Of a stretch of 42,795 nt of DNA, positions 25,740-35,517 are shown piece after piece (positions within the stretch are counted from its first letter, which is position 1; the number at the start of each line of letters is the position of its first letter). A program made the position numbers and the translations under genes. The notes beneath the pieces were generated by a model, which saw nothing but the letters and a program-made list of their open reading frames with translations, was not told the DNA's origin and ran no database searches. Source of the DNA: Deltaproteobacteria bacterium (GTDB lineage: Bacteria; Bdellovibrionota; UBA1018; UBA923); NCBI GenBank assembly GCA_016186905.1, contig JACPKS010000004.1, positions 1-42,795 on the forward strand, read 5' to 3'.

Positions 25740-25756
25740 AATAATAGCCTATTATT
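25740..25756. promoter_or_regulatory. 17-bp palindrome in the fic leader
   Basis: AATAATAG, C, CTATTATT: perfect 8-bp arms beginning nine bases upstream of the fic ATG. A direct AGTAGC repeat flanks it on both sides. Its position over the promoter/leader and the winged helix of the Fic protein suggest an autoregulatory operator. Confidence 0.5.
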
Positions 25757-25815
25757 TTGGAGTAGCCAATTGAAGTCGCATGCGCTCTTTGCAGTCATCA
25801 AATTGAAAAAATGAT

Positions 25816-27669
25816 TCAAATCACCCCGCTCGCCGCCAGCAGCGCGACGATGATGCCCATGATCGACTCGCCGGCGATGAGCCCGGAACTCACCGGAATC
25901 ACGTACCGCTCGGCGAACGCGGGCTTTTTCTTCTCAAGAACAAGCGCGATCAACGCGCCGATGAACATCGAAAGCGAATTGAAGAACGGAATCACGAACG
26001 CGAGCCCAATCCCCGTCGCCGAAGGGATGAAGCGCGCCGCGCGCGGAAGGAATTTTTCCGCAAGCGTGATCACGATGCCGGCGGTTCCGCCGACCAAAAT
26101 TCCCATCCGCGCCGTCGGGTGCAGCGATTCGATGCCGCTCGCGAGAAGCTTCGCCACCGCGGCCCAGATCTGGGCCGAGGGCGCGGGCCACTGGTCGGTT
26201 CCAAGCGACGCCGCCGTCGGCACCAAAACATAAAACGCCGGCACGACGACGATCACGCCCGCGAACACGCCGATGAACTGCGCTAAGAATTGCCTGCGGG
26301 GATTCGCACCCAGCAGATACCCGCTTTTCAAATCGGTGAGCAAATCGGCGGCCGACCCCGCGGCACCTGCCGTAACACTCGCGGTCATGAGGTTCGTCAC
26401 GAGTTTCGATGGCGCTACCGCTCCAAAGAACAACTGCGTGATCTTTCCCATGGCACCCACGGGCGTGATGTCCGACTCGCCCGTCGCGCGGCACGCGACG
26501 ATCGAAAGAAAAAACGTCAGCACGACGGCGAAAAATCCCATCCAAATCGTCGTTCCGAAATACGTATGCAAAAGCCACATGCAGCCGAGGCCCGCGAAAA
26601 CCGTTCCCGAGAGAAACCATTTCATCGGAACTTCGATGGCTGCCATGGGATCTGTCTTTTGGGCAGCTTCGCTGCCACCCTTAAACATTTTCGTCATCGA
26701 CCCAAAAGCGCGCACGATCGTGCGCCAGTTGAACGCGAAACTCAAAAGTCCCGAAGTCACCATGATCGAGGCCCCCGCCCAGGTGCTCCAGCTCACGATC
26801 GCGCGGTAACCAAGTTTTGTCGCGTCGATCGCGCCGAGCTTCACCATCCAGGGGGCCAGGATCCCGTAATTCAAAATCCCGCCAAAGAGCATCGACCATG
26901 CGATCTTCCAGCCCATGATCGCGCCCGCTGCGATCATGATCGTGCTGAGCTCGAACGAAATCGTCCACTTCGCGAACGCAAGCCCGTTGATCGTGCCGGG
27001 AATGGGCATGAAGCCCGGAATCGCAAACGGCTTTCCGCCGTCCCGGAACCACGTCACGAGCGCGCCGAACAGGCCTGAAATTCCAAGCGAGCGCGCTTTG
27101 ATCGCGGCCTCGTCCCCCGTCGCATGCAGGCTCTTCAGCGTTTCGGCCGCGGCGATTCCGCTCGGAAATTTCAGCTGGTCGATGTTGATCATCTGCCGCT
27201 TCATGGGAATTGCGATGAACACGCCGAGCACAGCGAGAAAAAACGTCCACATCGCGAGTACGGGCCATGGGATGTGGTTTCCGGTCACGATCAGGTACGC
27301 CGCGATCGCCGAGGTCATCGTGCCGCCGGTGGAATATCCCGCCGACGACGCCGTCGACTGCATGCAGTTGTTTTCTAAAATCGACATCTCGGTTTTAAAA
27401 AGGCGCGGAAACGCCGTCATGAGCGTCTTGTAAATCGCGTAAGAAAGAATGCATGCGGTGATCGCGACTCCCAGCCCCCATCCCGTCTTCAATCCGACGT
27501 AAAGATTGGAAAGCGACATGAATCCGCCCAAAAACGCGCCCATCACCGTCGCGCGCAACGTGAACTGCGGAACGCGATCGCCTTGGTAGACCGTTTCAAA
27601 CCACACGCGCTCGGGATCGGGCTGACCGGTGCCAGCTGCGGCGCGAGCCTTATGCATCTGATTTTCCAT
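25816..27669 (-). CDS. OPT-family oligopeptide transporter
   Basis: The 617-residue inner-membrane protein has about 14-16 hydrophobic spans (AFLGGFMSLSNLYVGLKTGWG, YAIYKTLM, ASSAGYSTGGTMTSAI near the start). The pattern fits the bacterial branch of the OPT family, secondary carriers that take up short peptides or metal chelates with protons. Its start lies inside the last 20 bases of tsaB, and GGAG stands nine bases before the ATG. It ends the ribosomal/envelope operon. Peptide import would suit an organism living on protein, but substrate is not shown. Confidence 0.9.
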   Translation of the reverse strand: MENQMHKARAAAGTGQPDPERVWFETVYQGDRVPQFTLRATVMGAFLGGFMSLSNLYVGLKTGWGLGVAITACILSYAIYKTLMTAFPRLFKTEMSILENNCMQSTASSAGYSTGGTMTSAIAAYLIVTGNHIPWPVLAMWTFFLAVLGVFIAIPMKRQMINIDQLKFPSGIAAAETLKSLHATGDEAAIKARSLGISGLFGALVTWFRDGGKPFAIPGFMPIPGTINGLAFAKWTISFELSTIMIAAGAIMGWKIAWSMLFGGILNYGILAPWMVKLGAIDATKLGYRAIVSWSTWAGASIMVTSGLLSFAFNWRTIVRAFGSMTKMFKGGSEAAQKTDPMAAIEVPMKWFLSGTVFAGLGCMWLLHTYFGTTIWMGFFAVVLTFFLSIVACRATGESDITPVGAMGKITQLFFGAVAPSKLVTNLMTASVTAGAAGSAADLLTDLKSGYLLGANPRRQFLAQFIGVFAGVIVVVPAFYVLVPTAASLGTDQWPAPSAQIWAAVAKLLASGIESLHPTARMGILVGGTAGIVITLAEKFLPRAARFIPSATGIGLAFVIPFFNSLSMFIGALIALVLEKKKPAFAERYVIPVSSGLIAGESIMGIIVALLAASGVI

Positions 27670-28405
27670 GTCCGTCTTCTCCGTTAAGTTTGATTTCAGC
27701 CTGTGAAGCCCGCAGGTAGTTCGCGGTAATTTCAGAATAGCGCTTCAGCGCGGGTTTTCCGCGCCCGAGTTCCTCGGCAACCGCCCGCGCGACTCCTTCG
27801 GGAGTCGCCCACTGCACGTCCGACAGGCTCGCCCGCACTCCGGTTTCACGCGCGATTTCCTCGATCTTGCTCCAGTAAAGGTGCGCGCCCGAGCCACACA
27901 ACGTCGCCTCGCGAGGCGCGCCGTTCGCGCTAAATCGAGCACGGCTGAAATCCGCGGCGGCAATCGCCTGCTCGCGCCACTCGGCCGCCCCCTTAAATGG
28001 CGCTTCGATCGCGCCGGTGAAGACAAGCCCCTGGTACGCGTTGACCAGTGCGGCAAGCCCGACATCGATACGCTCAGCCGCTGAAAACACGAGGGCTTTA
28101 AGGGAAGAAAATGGAATGACAGGCTTGGACGTGGCCTGCGCGAGCGCCTTGATCGTCGCGCACCCGATGCGAACTCCGGTAAACGAACCCGGACCAACGC
28201 CGACCGCAAACGCGTCGAGTTCGGCCACCTTCTTTCCGGCGAGAGTGCACCCCAAAACCTGATCGATCAGCGGCAGAATCGATTCACTGTGACTCACCGA
28301 CGTCGAGCCCACGGCTGACGCCGCGACTCGAAGCGCGGGCGCATCCCCGTCGAGCAAGGCGACGGCCGCCTGAAGCTGGGAGGTGTCGAGCGCGAGGATT
28401 TTCAT
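27650..28405 (-). CDS. tsaB: tRNA threonylcarbamoyladenosine biosynthesis protein TsaB
   Basis: TsaB is the inactive ASKHA partner that holds TsaD and TsaE together in t6A37 synthesis. The 251 residues begin ILALDTS, then SHSESILPLIDQVL, and the hallmark VGVGPGSFTGVRIG near 70. The C-terminal 100 residues are less conserved, as usual. It sits eight bases after rseP. TsaD and TsaE are not in the window. Confidence 0.93.
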   Translation of the reverse strand: MKILALDTSQLQAAVALLDGDAPALRVAASAVGSTSVSHSESILPLIDQVLGCTLAGKKVAELDAFAVGVGPGSFTGVRIGCATIKALAQATSKPVIPFSSLKALVFSAAERIDVGLAALVNAYQGLVFTGAIEAPFKGAAEWREQAIAAADFSRARFSANGAPREATLCGSGAHLYWSKIEEIARETGVRASLSDVQWATPEGVARAVAEELGRGKPALKRYSEITANYLRASQAEIKLNGEDGHGKSDA

Positions 28406-28413
28406 GCCGAAAA

Positions 28414-30105
28414 TTATTCGAACATCCGCCGGATGGCGGGCAGGCCGACGCGCGAAATGTCGTTGAACATCACGACGACGAGAAGAAGCAGGATCAGCGT
28501 GAGTCCCAACTGCTGGACGACCTCGCTCTGCCGCACGGAGATCGGCTTTCCGCGCACGACTTCCACGAGCAGAAGAAAAATGTGCCCGCCGTCCAAAATC
28601 GGAACCGGCAGGATATTGAACACCGCGAGGCTGATGCTGATCAGCGCCATCATTTTAAGGAAATGCGCGAGTCCCCTGCCGAGCGAATCGCCCGCGAGCT
28701 TCCCGATGAGCAGCGGGCCGCCGAGCGTTCCCATCGACACCTGCCGCGTGATGAGTTTTTTAAGCGAGATGATCGTCTTTGACGTCAGATCCAATGCGCG
28801 CGACCAGGCCTCGACCGTGATCGTAAGGGGATTGAAACTGCGCTCCACGAAGGTTTGCGGCTCGCTCGGCGCGAACAGCGGATACACGCCGATGAGATAC
28901 TGCTTGATGTCCCGCCCGAGCGCGTCTTTGACCTCGTTTGCCGTGGGAGTGATCTCACGCGAGAGGATTTTCCCCAGGCGCTCGAAGCGCAAGACGAATT
29001 TCCCCGACTTCTCGCCGGCGGCCTGGACCTGATCCCGTAAATCATTGAACGACGGAAGCGCATAATCGTCGAGCGCGACGAGCCGATCGCCCGGAAGCAG
29101 CCCTACGGCCTCGGCGGGCGAGCCTTTCACGGCTGAAGCCACGAAAAGCTCCGAAGAATAAATCCCAAGCTCCCCGAGTTTCCTCGCGGGAAGCTTCACC
29201 TCGCGAGTCGCCGCCTGAATCGGAGAGGGCCTGCGATCAAACTGCCAGTACGCGATGGCGTGCGGCACGACCCCGAATGTAAAAACCGTTCCCTTTTTCG
29301 AATCACCCGTCTTCGAGAGCTCTTCGTCAACCCGCTCGGAAAGAGCTTCAAAACTCTTCACCGGAGCGCCGTTGAAAGTTACAATTTCGTCACCGGTTTT
29401 AAGCTCAGCCTTCGCTGCGGGCGAGCGCGGATCCGAAACTCCAATCGCGGTATAACGGCCAAACGCGAAAAGGCCGTCGATTCGGCCGACTTCCGTCACT
29501 TCGCCGTACACGCTGAACCCGGACGTCGGCCTGGGAATCGCGCGCAACTCGTGGAATCCGTCTTTGCGTTTGACGCGAAAGACGAGTTCCTTGCCCGACG
29601 ATTCCGAAACGATGTCCTGAACCTCGTCGAACTTGTTGACGACGCGCGAACCGACCGCGGTGATCAAGTCGCTCGAGCGAAAACCGGCCTGGTACGCCTG
29701 CGAGCCAGGAGTCACGCGTTCGACGATCGAGGCGACATGCGGCTCTCCGACCAGAAGAATCGTTCCGAAAATCACGACCGCGAAGAGAAAATTAAAAAGC
29801 GGACCGGCCATGAACACGAGGAATCGCTTCCACGGCTCCTGCTTGCTCAGCATCCGGTGCTCCTGGTCCTTCGGCACCTCCTCGTTCGGATCCTGCCCGA
29901 GAAGCTTGACGTATCCGCCGAGCGGAATGGCCGAGAGGCAATACTCCGTTTCGCCTTTCTTGCGGCGGTAAATCTTTGGGCCGAATCCCATCGAGAAGGT
30001 ATCGACGCGAACGTTGAAGAGCTTCGCGAAAAGAAAATGGCCGAACTCGTGCACGAAGATGAGCGGCCCCAGCAGGATGACGAAAGCCAACACGTATTGC
30101 AGCAT
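28414..30105 (-). CDS. rseP: Site-2 intramembrane protease RseP
   Basis: RseP cuts anti-sigma factors and leftover signal peptides within the inner membrane. The zinc motif HEFGH is at residues 19-23 in the first span, and the partner motif ILDGGH lies near residue 503 (PVPILDGGH). Between them are two PDZ-like domains (RVTPGSQAYQAGFRSSD and KGSPAEAVGLLPGDRLVAL). At 563 residues it is about 100 longer than the E. coli protein; the extra length is in the periplasmic part. It lies 45 bases after cdsA, without dxr between. Confidence 0.95.
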   Translation of the reverse strand: MLQYVLAFVILLGPLIFVHEFGHFLFAKLFNVRVDTFSMGFGPKIYRRKKGETEYCLSAIPLGGYVKLLGQDPNEEVPKDQEHRMLSKQEPWKRFLVFMAGPLFNFLFAVVIFGTILLVGEPHVASIVERVTPGSQAYQAGFRSSDLITAVGSRVVNKFDEVQDIVSESSGKELVFRVKRKDGFHELRAIPRPTSGFSVYGEVTEVGRIDGLFAFGRYTAIGVSDPRSPAAKAELKTGDEIVTFNGAPVKSFEALSERVDEELSKTGDSKKGTVFTFGVVPHAIAYWQFDRRPSPIQAATREVKLPARKLGELGIYSSELFVASAVKGSPAEAVGLLPGDRLVALDDYALPSFNDLRDQVQAAGEKSGKFVLRFERLGKILSREITPTANEVKDALGRDIKQYLIGVYPLFAPSEPQTFVERSFNPLTITVEAWSRALDLTSKTIISLKKLITRQVSMGTLGGPLLIGKLAGDSLGRGLAHFLKMMALISISLAVFNILPVPILDGGHIFLLLVEVVRGKPISVRQSEVVQQLGLTLILLLLVVVMFNDISRVGLPAIRRMFE

Positions 30106-30150
30106 CGTTCGATGCTAGCAATGATTCCGCTGCCTTTCAATTATGCAAAA

Positions 30151-30975
30151 CTAGGCAAAAAGCCTGACGCAGAGGTACATGACCGGAAGCGAAAAAAGGA
30201 TTCCATCGAAGCGATCGAGCACTCCCCCGTGGCCAGGCAGGATTCTCCCCGAGTCCTTGAGCCCGTACGCGCGCTTGAACAGCGACTCGCAGAGGTCGCC
30301 GATCTGCGCGAAGATTCCGACCGCGAAACCGGTGAAAAGCGCTCCGAAATGGCTGAGTTCGCGGAAAGCGAGCCACTTGAACAGAAGCGCGGCGAGAATG
30401 CTGCCCGCAAGCCCGCCCACAGCGCCCGCGATGGTCTTCCCCGGACTGACGAGCGGGTAAAGTTTTCGCCTGCCGTACCGGCGTCCGACGAAGTACGCCG
30501 CGGAATCCCCGGCCCAGTTGACGGCCAGGAACATGAGCAGCCAGAACACGCCGTCGGGGCCTCTGCGAATCAGCGGGAGAAACTCCATGAAAAGCACGAC
30601 GTAGACGAGGATGAACACCGTATAGATCAGCTCCTCGAAATGCTCTTTGAGCGCTTGCGGGTGCCGCTCGGCGGTCACGAGAAAATACGCGAACATTCCG
30701 GCGAAGGCGGCGATGAGGCACTCGAGCCCCGATTTCGGGAAAAGGATGTTCGCGAAAACCATGAGCCACGCCGAACCGAGCAGCGCTTTCGTTTTTTCCT
30801 GAAAATCCGGCAGGCGGTAAAAAACCTTCGACATCTCCCAGCTCATCGCTCCGGCAAGCAGCGCGGTCACCACCGAGCTGCCGAAGTGACCGCCAAAAAG
30901 CAGAGCCGCGAGAAGCAGAGCCGCGCCTACGGCGGCTGTCTTCACGCGGACCCCCGTTTCGCGTTCTACCGTCAT
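30151..30975 (-). CDS. cdsA: Phosphatidate cytidylyltransferase
   Basis: CdsA makes CDP-diacylglycerol from phosphatidic acid and CTP, the donor used by PssA elsewhere in this window. The 274 residues hold seven to eight membrane spans. The C-terminal signature is clear: SLFKRAYGLKDSGRILPGHGG and DRFD. The ATG overlaps the uppS stop by four bases. Confidence 0.95.
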   Translation of the reverse strand: MTVERETGVRVKTAAVGAALLLAALLFGGHFGSSVVTALLAGAMSWEMSKVFYRLPDFQEKTKALLGSAWLMVFANILFPKSGLECLIAAFAGMFAYFLVTAERHPQALKEHFEELIYTVFILVYVVLFMEFLPLIRRGPDGVFWLLMFLAVNWAGDSAAYFVGRRYGRRKLYPLVSPGKTIAGAVGGLAGSILAALLFKWLAFRELSHFGALFTGFAVGIFAQIGDLCESLFKRAYGLKDSGRILPGHGGVLDRFDGILFSLPVMYLCVRLFA

Positions 30976-31706
30976 GCCGTGGCCTCTTTCGCTTTCGGCT
31001 TCACGAGTCCGAATCTTCGCTCGCGCGAGGCGTAAGACCGCAACGCTTTACGAAAATGCTCAGCCGTGAAATCCGGCCAAAACGATTCGACGAAATGAAG
31101 CTCCGTGTAAGCAAGCTGCCAGAGCATGAAATTCGACACCCTTTGTTCGCCGCTCGTGCGAATCAAAAGATCCGGATCTCCGATCTCCGCCGAGTAAAGT
31201 TCGCGCGAAAATACCTTCTGGTCGATCGCGGCCGGATCGAGCTCGCCGCGAGCCGCTCTCCGTGCAAGCCGGCGCGCCGCGCGCAGGATTTCCTCGCGCC
31301 CTCCGTAGGAGAGCGCGAGCGAAAATTGCAGCCCGGTATTCCCACGCGACATCTCCTCGGTTTCACGCACGACCGCGAGAACGTCCGCGGGCAGCCGCTC
31401 AACCGAACCGAGCGCGCGAAAACGGATATTGTTCCGCATCATTTCCCTGCGTTCGCGGCCGAGCCACTTGAGCAGCAGGCGCATGAGCGCGCCGACCTCG
31501 TCGGCGGGGCGGCTCCAGTTTTCGGTGGAAAACGCGTACAGCGTCAACGCGTGGATGCCCAGGCGATGCGTCTCGCGGATGAGCTCGCGCACGCGGCTGG
31601 CACCCCGGATGTGGCCGTAGATGCGCGGCTTTCCGCGGCACTCGGCCCAGCGGCCGTTCCCGTCCATGATGATCGAGACGTGTCGGGGGAGTTCGGATGC
31701 GGGCAT
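30972..31706 (-). CDS. uppS: Isoprenyl transferase (undecaprenyl diphosphate synthase)
   Basis: UppS builds the C55 lipid carrier for cell-wall synthesis by cis addition of isopentenyl units. The 244 residues have the catalytic IIMDGNGRWA near 10, GHIRGASRVRE, YAFSTENWSRP, and the C-terminal DLLIRTSGEQRVSNF and FVESFWPDF. The gene sits 26 bases after frr and is coupled to cdsA. Confidence 0.96.
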   Translation of the reverse strand: MPASELPRHVSIIMDGNGRWAECRGKPRIYGHIRGASRVRELIRETHRLGIHALTLYAFSTENWSRPADEVGALMRLLLKWLGRERREMMRNNIRFRALGSVERLPADVLAVVRETEEMSRGNTGLQFSLALSYGGREEILRAARRLARRAARGELDPAAIDQKVFSRELYSAEIGDPDLLIRTSGEQRVSNFMLWQLAYTELHFVESFWPDFTAEHFRKALRSYASRERRFGLVKPKAKEATA

Positions 31707-31732
31707 CGCCGTGGCTCGGACGCTTGCGAGCG

Positions 31733-32290
31733 TCAGACGCTCATGATCTCTTTTTCTTTGGCCGCGATGAGCTTATCCACTTCGGCGACGAACTCGTCGG
31801 TCTTTTTCTGAACCTGGTCCTGCGCCTTCTTCGCGTCGTCTTCGGTAAGCTGCTTCCCTTTCTCGAGTTTTTTGACTTCTTCGTTTGCGTCGCGGCGTTC
31901 GTTGCGAAGCGCGATCTTGTTCTCCTCGCCGAGCTTTTTCACGAGCTTCACGAATTCCTTGCGACGCTCTTCAGTCAGCATGGGAAGCGGCACGCGGATG
32001 ATCCTGCCGTCGCTCTGCGGCACCAATCCGATGTTCGCGGTGAGGATCGCCTTCTCGATGGGCTGAAGCATCCCGCCCTCCCACGGCTGGATCTGGATTG
32101 TCCGCGCCTCAGGGCACGTGATCGAGGCCACCTGGCTGATCGGCATCATCGATCCGTAGTAATCGACCTTCACGCTGTCGAGAAGAGTCGGCGTCGCGCG
32201 TCCGGTCCGAACTTTCGCGAGCTCGGTGCGGAGATTGCCGAGTGTTTTCGTCATTCGCGCTGCGAGCGCGTCGATCACCTGTTTGCTCAT
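31733..32290 (-). CDS. frr: Ribosome recycling factor
   Basis: RRF splits the post-termination ribosome together with EF-G. The 185-residue protein has the family length. It shows [53 protein letters not shown] and the C-terminal helices. The ATG overlaps the pyrH stop (2287-2290 of the 30-kb block, ATGA). Confidence 0.97.
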   Translation of the reverse strand: MSKQVIDALAARMTKTLGNLRTELAKVRTGRATPTLLDSVKVDYYGSMMPISQVASITCPEARTIQIQPWEGGMLQPIEKAILTANIGLVPQSDGRIIRVPLPMLTEERRKEFVKLVKKLGEENKIALRNERRDANEEVKKLEKGKQLTEDDAKKAQDQVQKKTDEFVAEVDKLIAAKEKEIMSV

Positions 32291-33036
32291 CGTTTTTCTT
32301 CTCCTGGTTTAACGACCGTTCCCACCGGCTTACCCATCACGACGTCGCGGATCGCGCCATGGCGGCCGAGGTTGAACACGATGATCGGCAACGCATTGTC
32401 CATGCAAAGCGAGATCGCCGTGGAATCCATCACCTTAAGATTCTTCTGCAGCACTTCGATGTAGGTCAGTTCGCGAAAAAGCTTCGCGTCTTTGCTCTTG
32501 AGCGGATCAGAGTCGTAAACGCCGTCGACCTTCGTGGCCTTGAGGATCACGTCGGCGTTGATCTCCATCGCCCGCAGGCTCGCGGCGGTATCGGTGCTGA
32601 AGTACGGATTCCCCGTGCCTCCCGCGAAGATCACGACGCGCTTCTTCTCGATGTGGCGAATCGCGCGGCGGCGGATGTACGGTTCGGCAAGTTCCTGAAT
32701 TTCGATCGCCGACTGCACGCGCGTGAATACCTGGAGGCGCTCGAGCGCGTCTTGGAGCGCGAGGCTGTTCATGACCGTCGCGAGCATTCCCATGTAGTCG
32801 GCCTGCGCGCGATCCATTCCGTGCGCGGCGGCCGCAAGGCCACGAAAGATGTTGCCTCCGCCGAGCACGACGCCGACTTCGACGCCGAGTTCCCGAATCT
32901 CCTTGATGTCGCGCGCGATCACCGCGAGCACGTCCGTGTCGATGCCATAGCCGGCCTTGCCCGCGAGCGCCTCGCCCGAAAGCTTAAGAAGAATCCGTTT
33001 ATATTTGGCTTGTCCGCTTCGCTGGTCCGCGCCCAT
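32287..33036 (-). CDS. pyrH: Uridylate kinase
   Basis: PyrH phosphorylates UMP to UDP and is a hexamer of the amino-acid kinase fold. The 249 residues show [56 protein letters not shown] and [13 protein letters not shown]. It comes 17 bases after tsf. The order rpsB-tsf-pyrH-frr is widely conserved. Confidence 0.97.
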   Translation of the reverse strand: MGADQRSGQAKYKRILLKLSGEALAGKAGYGIDTDVLAVIARDIKEIRELGVEVGVVLGGGNIFRGLAAAAHGMDRAQADYMGMLATVMNSLALQDALERLQVFTRVQSAIEIQELAEPYIRRRAIRHIEKKRVVIFAGGTGNPYFSTDTAASLRAMEINADVILKATKVDGVYDSDPLKSKDAKLFRELTYIEVLQKNLKVMDSTAISLCMDNALPIIVFNLGRHGAIRDVVMGKPVGTVVKPGEEKR

Positions 33037-33053
33037 TTGCCCGCGTTCCGATC

Positions 33054-33698
33054 TCAGGCCGACGCCTGCGCTTCGCCGCTTCTGAGCCCTTCGCCGAGCT
33101 GGAAGCGCGTGAACCGGCGAATCACGATGTTCTCGCCGATCTTCGCGATCACTTCGGTCGTGAGCTGCGCGATCGTCTTGCCGGGATCCTTCACGTAAGC
33201 CTGATTGACGAGGCAGACCTCGTCCAAAAACTTCCGCGCCTTGCCCGCGATGATCTTTTCCATCACCTGCGGAGGCTTGCTGACGTTCTTGGGATCCTGC
33301 TTGAGCTGAGCGAGGAAGATCTCCCTTTCCTTATCGATCACCGCGTCTGGCACCTCGTCAGGACGCACGTACCGCGGATTCGCGGCCGCGATGTGCATCG
33401 CGACGTCGCGCACGAACGCCTGAAACTGCTCGTTACGCGCGACGAAGTCGGTTTCGCAGTTGATCTCGACCAGCACGCCGATCTTTCCGCCGGCATGGAT
33501 GTAGCTCGAGATGAGCCCTTCGCTCGCGGTGCGGCCGGCTTTCTTCGCCGCGGACGAGAGGCCTTTCTTGCGCAGAAACTCGACGGCCTTCTCGAAGTCG
33601 CCGCTGGTTTCGGTGAGCGCCTTCTTGCAATCCATCATTCCCGCGCCGGTTTTTTCGCGGAGATCTTTCACCAGTCCCGCTGAGATTTCCATTTTCAT
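33054..33698 (-). CDS. tsf: Elongation factor Ts
   Basis: EF-Ts reloads EF-Tu with GTP. At 214 residues it is the shorter form with a single core subdomain. The N-terminal UBA-like module and TDFV motif are visible: [22 protein letters not shown], and [13 protein letters not shown] near 80. It lies six bases after rpsB. Confidence 0.97.
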   Translation of the reverse strand: MKMEISAGLVKDLREKTGAGMMDCKKALTETSGDFEKAVEFLRKKGLSSAAKKAGRTASEGLISSYIHAGGKIGVLVEINCETDFVARNEQFQAFVRDVAMHIAAANPRYVRPDEVPDAVIDKEREIFLAQLKQDPKNVSKPPQVMEKIIAGKARKFLDEVCLVNQAYVKDPGKTIAQLTTEVIAKIGENIVIRRFTRFQLGEGLRSGEAQASA

Positions 33699-33704
33699 GC
33701 TCCT

Positions 33705-34622
33705 TCAATTCTTGGAAGGGGTCTCGGCTGCCTTGGCAGGGGCCGCGGTCGCGGCCACTGGAGCCGCTGCTCCCTCTTCAACCGGGGCTTCCTCTTCGGA
33801 AGCCGCCGCCGCGAGCTCGGCTTCATCCGGCCCGCGCAGGTCGATATCGCCCTCAAAGCGCGAGACCTTCTTGGCTTCCTCGGCCTCGTCCTTCGCGAGC
33901 TGTGCCGCGAGCTTCTCGTCGGCCTTGATTTTTTCCTGGAATACGCGCGTGCCTTCGACGCACGACTCGGCAACCAGATGCGAGAAGAGCTTGATCGCGC
34001 GGATCGCGTCGTCGTTGCCCGGGATGACGTAGTCGATGTCGTCGGGATCGCAGTTCGTGTCGACGACGGCGATCGTCGGGATTCCGAGTTTGCGCGCTTC
34101 CTTCACCGCGATGTACTCCTTCATCGGGTCGATAATGAAAATCGCGCCCGGAAGTTTTTTCATCTCCTTGATTCCGCCAAGCGAGGATTCGAGCTTCTGC
34201 ACCTCGCGGTTGAGCATCGACTGTTCCTTCTTGGGCAGGAGGTCGAAGTCGCCCGTGGTCTTCATGTTCTCGATCTTCTTCAAGCGGTCGATCGACGCTT
34301 TGATCGTCTGATAGTTCGTCAGCATGCCGCCGAGCCAGCGATTGGCGACGAAGAACTGGCCGGAGCGCGTGGCTTCCTCGACGATCACGTCCTTGGCTTG
34401 CTTCTTCGTTCCGACGAAAAGGAGCTTCTTGCCTTCGGCCGTCACCTTCTGCGCGTATGCGCAGGCTTCGCGGGCATGCTGAACGGTCTTCTGAAGATCG
34501 ATGATGTAGATCCCGTTTCTCGCGCCAAAGACGTACTTCTTCATCTTCGGATTCCAGCGGCTGGTCTGGTGGCCGAAATGGACACCGGCTTCGAGCAGTT
34601 CCTTCATCGTGACATTGGGCAT
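33705..34622 (-). CDS. rpsB: 30S ribosomal protein S2
   Basis: The protein begins [24 protein letters not shown], which is diagnostic, followed by [11 protein letters not shown] and [14 protein letters not shown]. At 305 residues it is about 60 longer than E. coli S2; the excess is an acidic, then Ala/Pro-rich C-terminal tail from about 245. AGGAG precedes the ATG. It is first of the nine-gene operon that runs to the OPT transporter. Confidence 0.98.
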   Translation of the reverse strand: MPNVTMKELLEAGVHFGHQTSRWNPKMKKYVFGARNGIYIIDLQKTVQHAREACAYAQKVTAEGKKLLFVGTKKQAKDVIVEEATRSGQFFVANRWLGGMLTNYQTIKASIDRLKKIENMKTTGDFDLLPKKEQSMLNREVQKLESSLGGIKEMKKLPGAIFIIDPMKEYIAVKEARKLGIPTIAVVDTNCDPDDIDYVIPGNDDAIRAIKLFSHLVAESCVEGTRVFQEKIKADEKLAAQLAKDEAEEAKKVSRFEGDIDLRGPDEAELAAAASEEEAPVEEGAAAPVAATAAPAKAAETPSKN

Positions 34623-34858
34623 GATTTCTCCTGTTATTCGCGCGCGTTCCGCGCGCGCCTTCGCGACTTCAATTGGTTATGAGCGCCTGGCAGCGCCCGC
34701 CTCCACCCCGTTCTCCGTTCCCGAAGCTCTCGCCCCGAGAACAGCACCAACCTAAAAAGGCGGGGTGTGTGTATTTACTGCGGATTTGTTCTAACAAGTC
34801 CTCGTAAAAGACGCAAATTCTTTCTGCCAGAGCATGAAGGCAAAAGCAGCGAGTAAGG
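34623..34858 (-). other. Leader region of the rpsB operon
   Basis: These 236 bases lie between tRNA-Leu and rpsB. The last part holds the rpsB ribosome site; upstream are G/C-rich runs and a CCCCGCCTTTTT stretch that has no clear stem before it. S2 often controls its own operon through a leader structure, but I cannot draw one here with confidence. Confidence 0.35.
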
Positions 34859-34943
34859 TGGTACCGACGGAGGGACTCGAACCCCCACGCCTTGCGGCAC
34901 TAGGTTCTAAGCCTAGCGTGTCTACCAATTCCACCACGTCGGC
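34859..34943 (-). tRNA. tRNA-Leu (anticodon UAG)
   Basis: The 85-base gene runs right to left. The acceptor is GCCGACG paired with CGTCGGT (G1-U72 wobble), discriminator A, and encoded CCA at 34859-34861. The anticodon stem CTAGG/CCTAG encloses CTTAGAA, giving UAG, which reads CUN leucine codons. The long variable arm TGCCGCAAGGCG is typical of class II tRNA-Leu, and GGTTCGAGTCC forms the T arm. Confidence 0.95.
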
Positions 34944-34995
34944 ACTTTTTCACCTTAGCACAGGATAAAGCGTGAGGCGACGCGCCTGCGAAGCG

Positions 34996-35025
34996 AAAAA
35001 GGCGTACTTTCCCTCAGGCCGCCTT
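34996..35025 (-). terminator. Likely terminator after the HTH gene
   Basis: On the minus strand AAGGCG and CGCCTT pair around a 15-base loop, then TTTT follows. The stem overlaps the stop of the HTH protein at 35014. The six-bp stem is modest. Confidence 0.4.
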
Positions 35026-35517
35026 CCTCTTTTTCAGCTTGAACTCGACCGTGTATCCGGCCAGTCCCGCGATCTGAAAGAGCTGTGTGAGCTGCTTTGA
35101 GGCTTTATTTTGCTGCAAGAGCCGCATGACCTGGGACGGCGATGTCTTGAGTGCATCCGCAATCACGCGAATCGAAAGCCGCGACGCCTCGAGTTCACCT
35201 TTAAGGACTTTTTTTAGCTGATTGACCGGCGACCAGTCATAAGAAGGGTCACAGTGATAAAGAACGTAATCCACGTGAAAATCGCCTTTACTCCCATCAT
35301 CGAGAACAAATTCCGCGGCCTGACGATTCAATTCCGAATCAATCCGAATGGACCGAAAACGGTTTTTCGACGAAATTTTCGGGCCATCGAACACCGAAAA
35401 TGGAAGAAAATATTTCCTTTTTTTACGAGATTCCACGAGAACGATCTCAAGAACGTTTTTTCTGTAATTCGGAATGATGCTTTCAAAAATCGGATCTCTC
35501 ATCGAATACTCCTTCAT
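35014..35517 (-). CDS. HTH protein paired with a DUF4160 gene
   Basis: The protein has 167 residues. The first 100 are beta-rich (VLEIVLVESRKKRKYFLPF, FVLDDGSKGDFHVDYVLYH) and match no family I can name, though they recall DUF2442-like partners of DUF4160. Residues about 115-150 form a helix-turn-helix (SIRVIADALKTSPSQVMRLLQQ). The tail is very basic (KLKKRKAA). The gene starts inside the DUF4160 gene, overlapping it by 35 bases; an in-frame ATG at 35502 is an alternative. It is probably the antitoxin-like half of a two-gene module. Local GC is lower than in the flanks. Confidence 0.7.
   Translation of the reverse strand: MKEYSMRDPIFESIIPNYRKNVLEIVLVESRKKRKYFLPFSVFDGPKISSKNRFRSIRIDSELNRQAAEFVLDDGSKGDFHVDYVLYHCDPSYDWSPVNQLKKVLKGELEASRLSIRVIADALKTSPSQVMRLLQQNKASKQLTQLFQIAGLAGYTVEFKLKKRKAA

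Noticed and set aside
25757..25815. Terminator after the OPT transporter
   Set aside because: T-run present near the stop but no stable stem could be paired.
29260..31035. 591-codon plus-strand frame opposite rseP and cdsA
   Set aside because: Antisense shadow rich in Arg/Glu/His; the minus-strand genes carry family motifs throughout.
34735..34775. CCCCGCCTTTTT as a terminator for tRNA-Leu
   Set aside because: No matching stem directly before the T-run.
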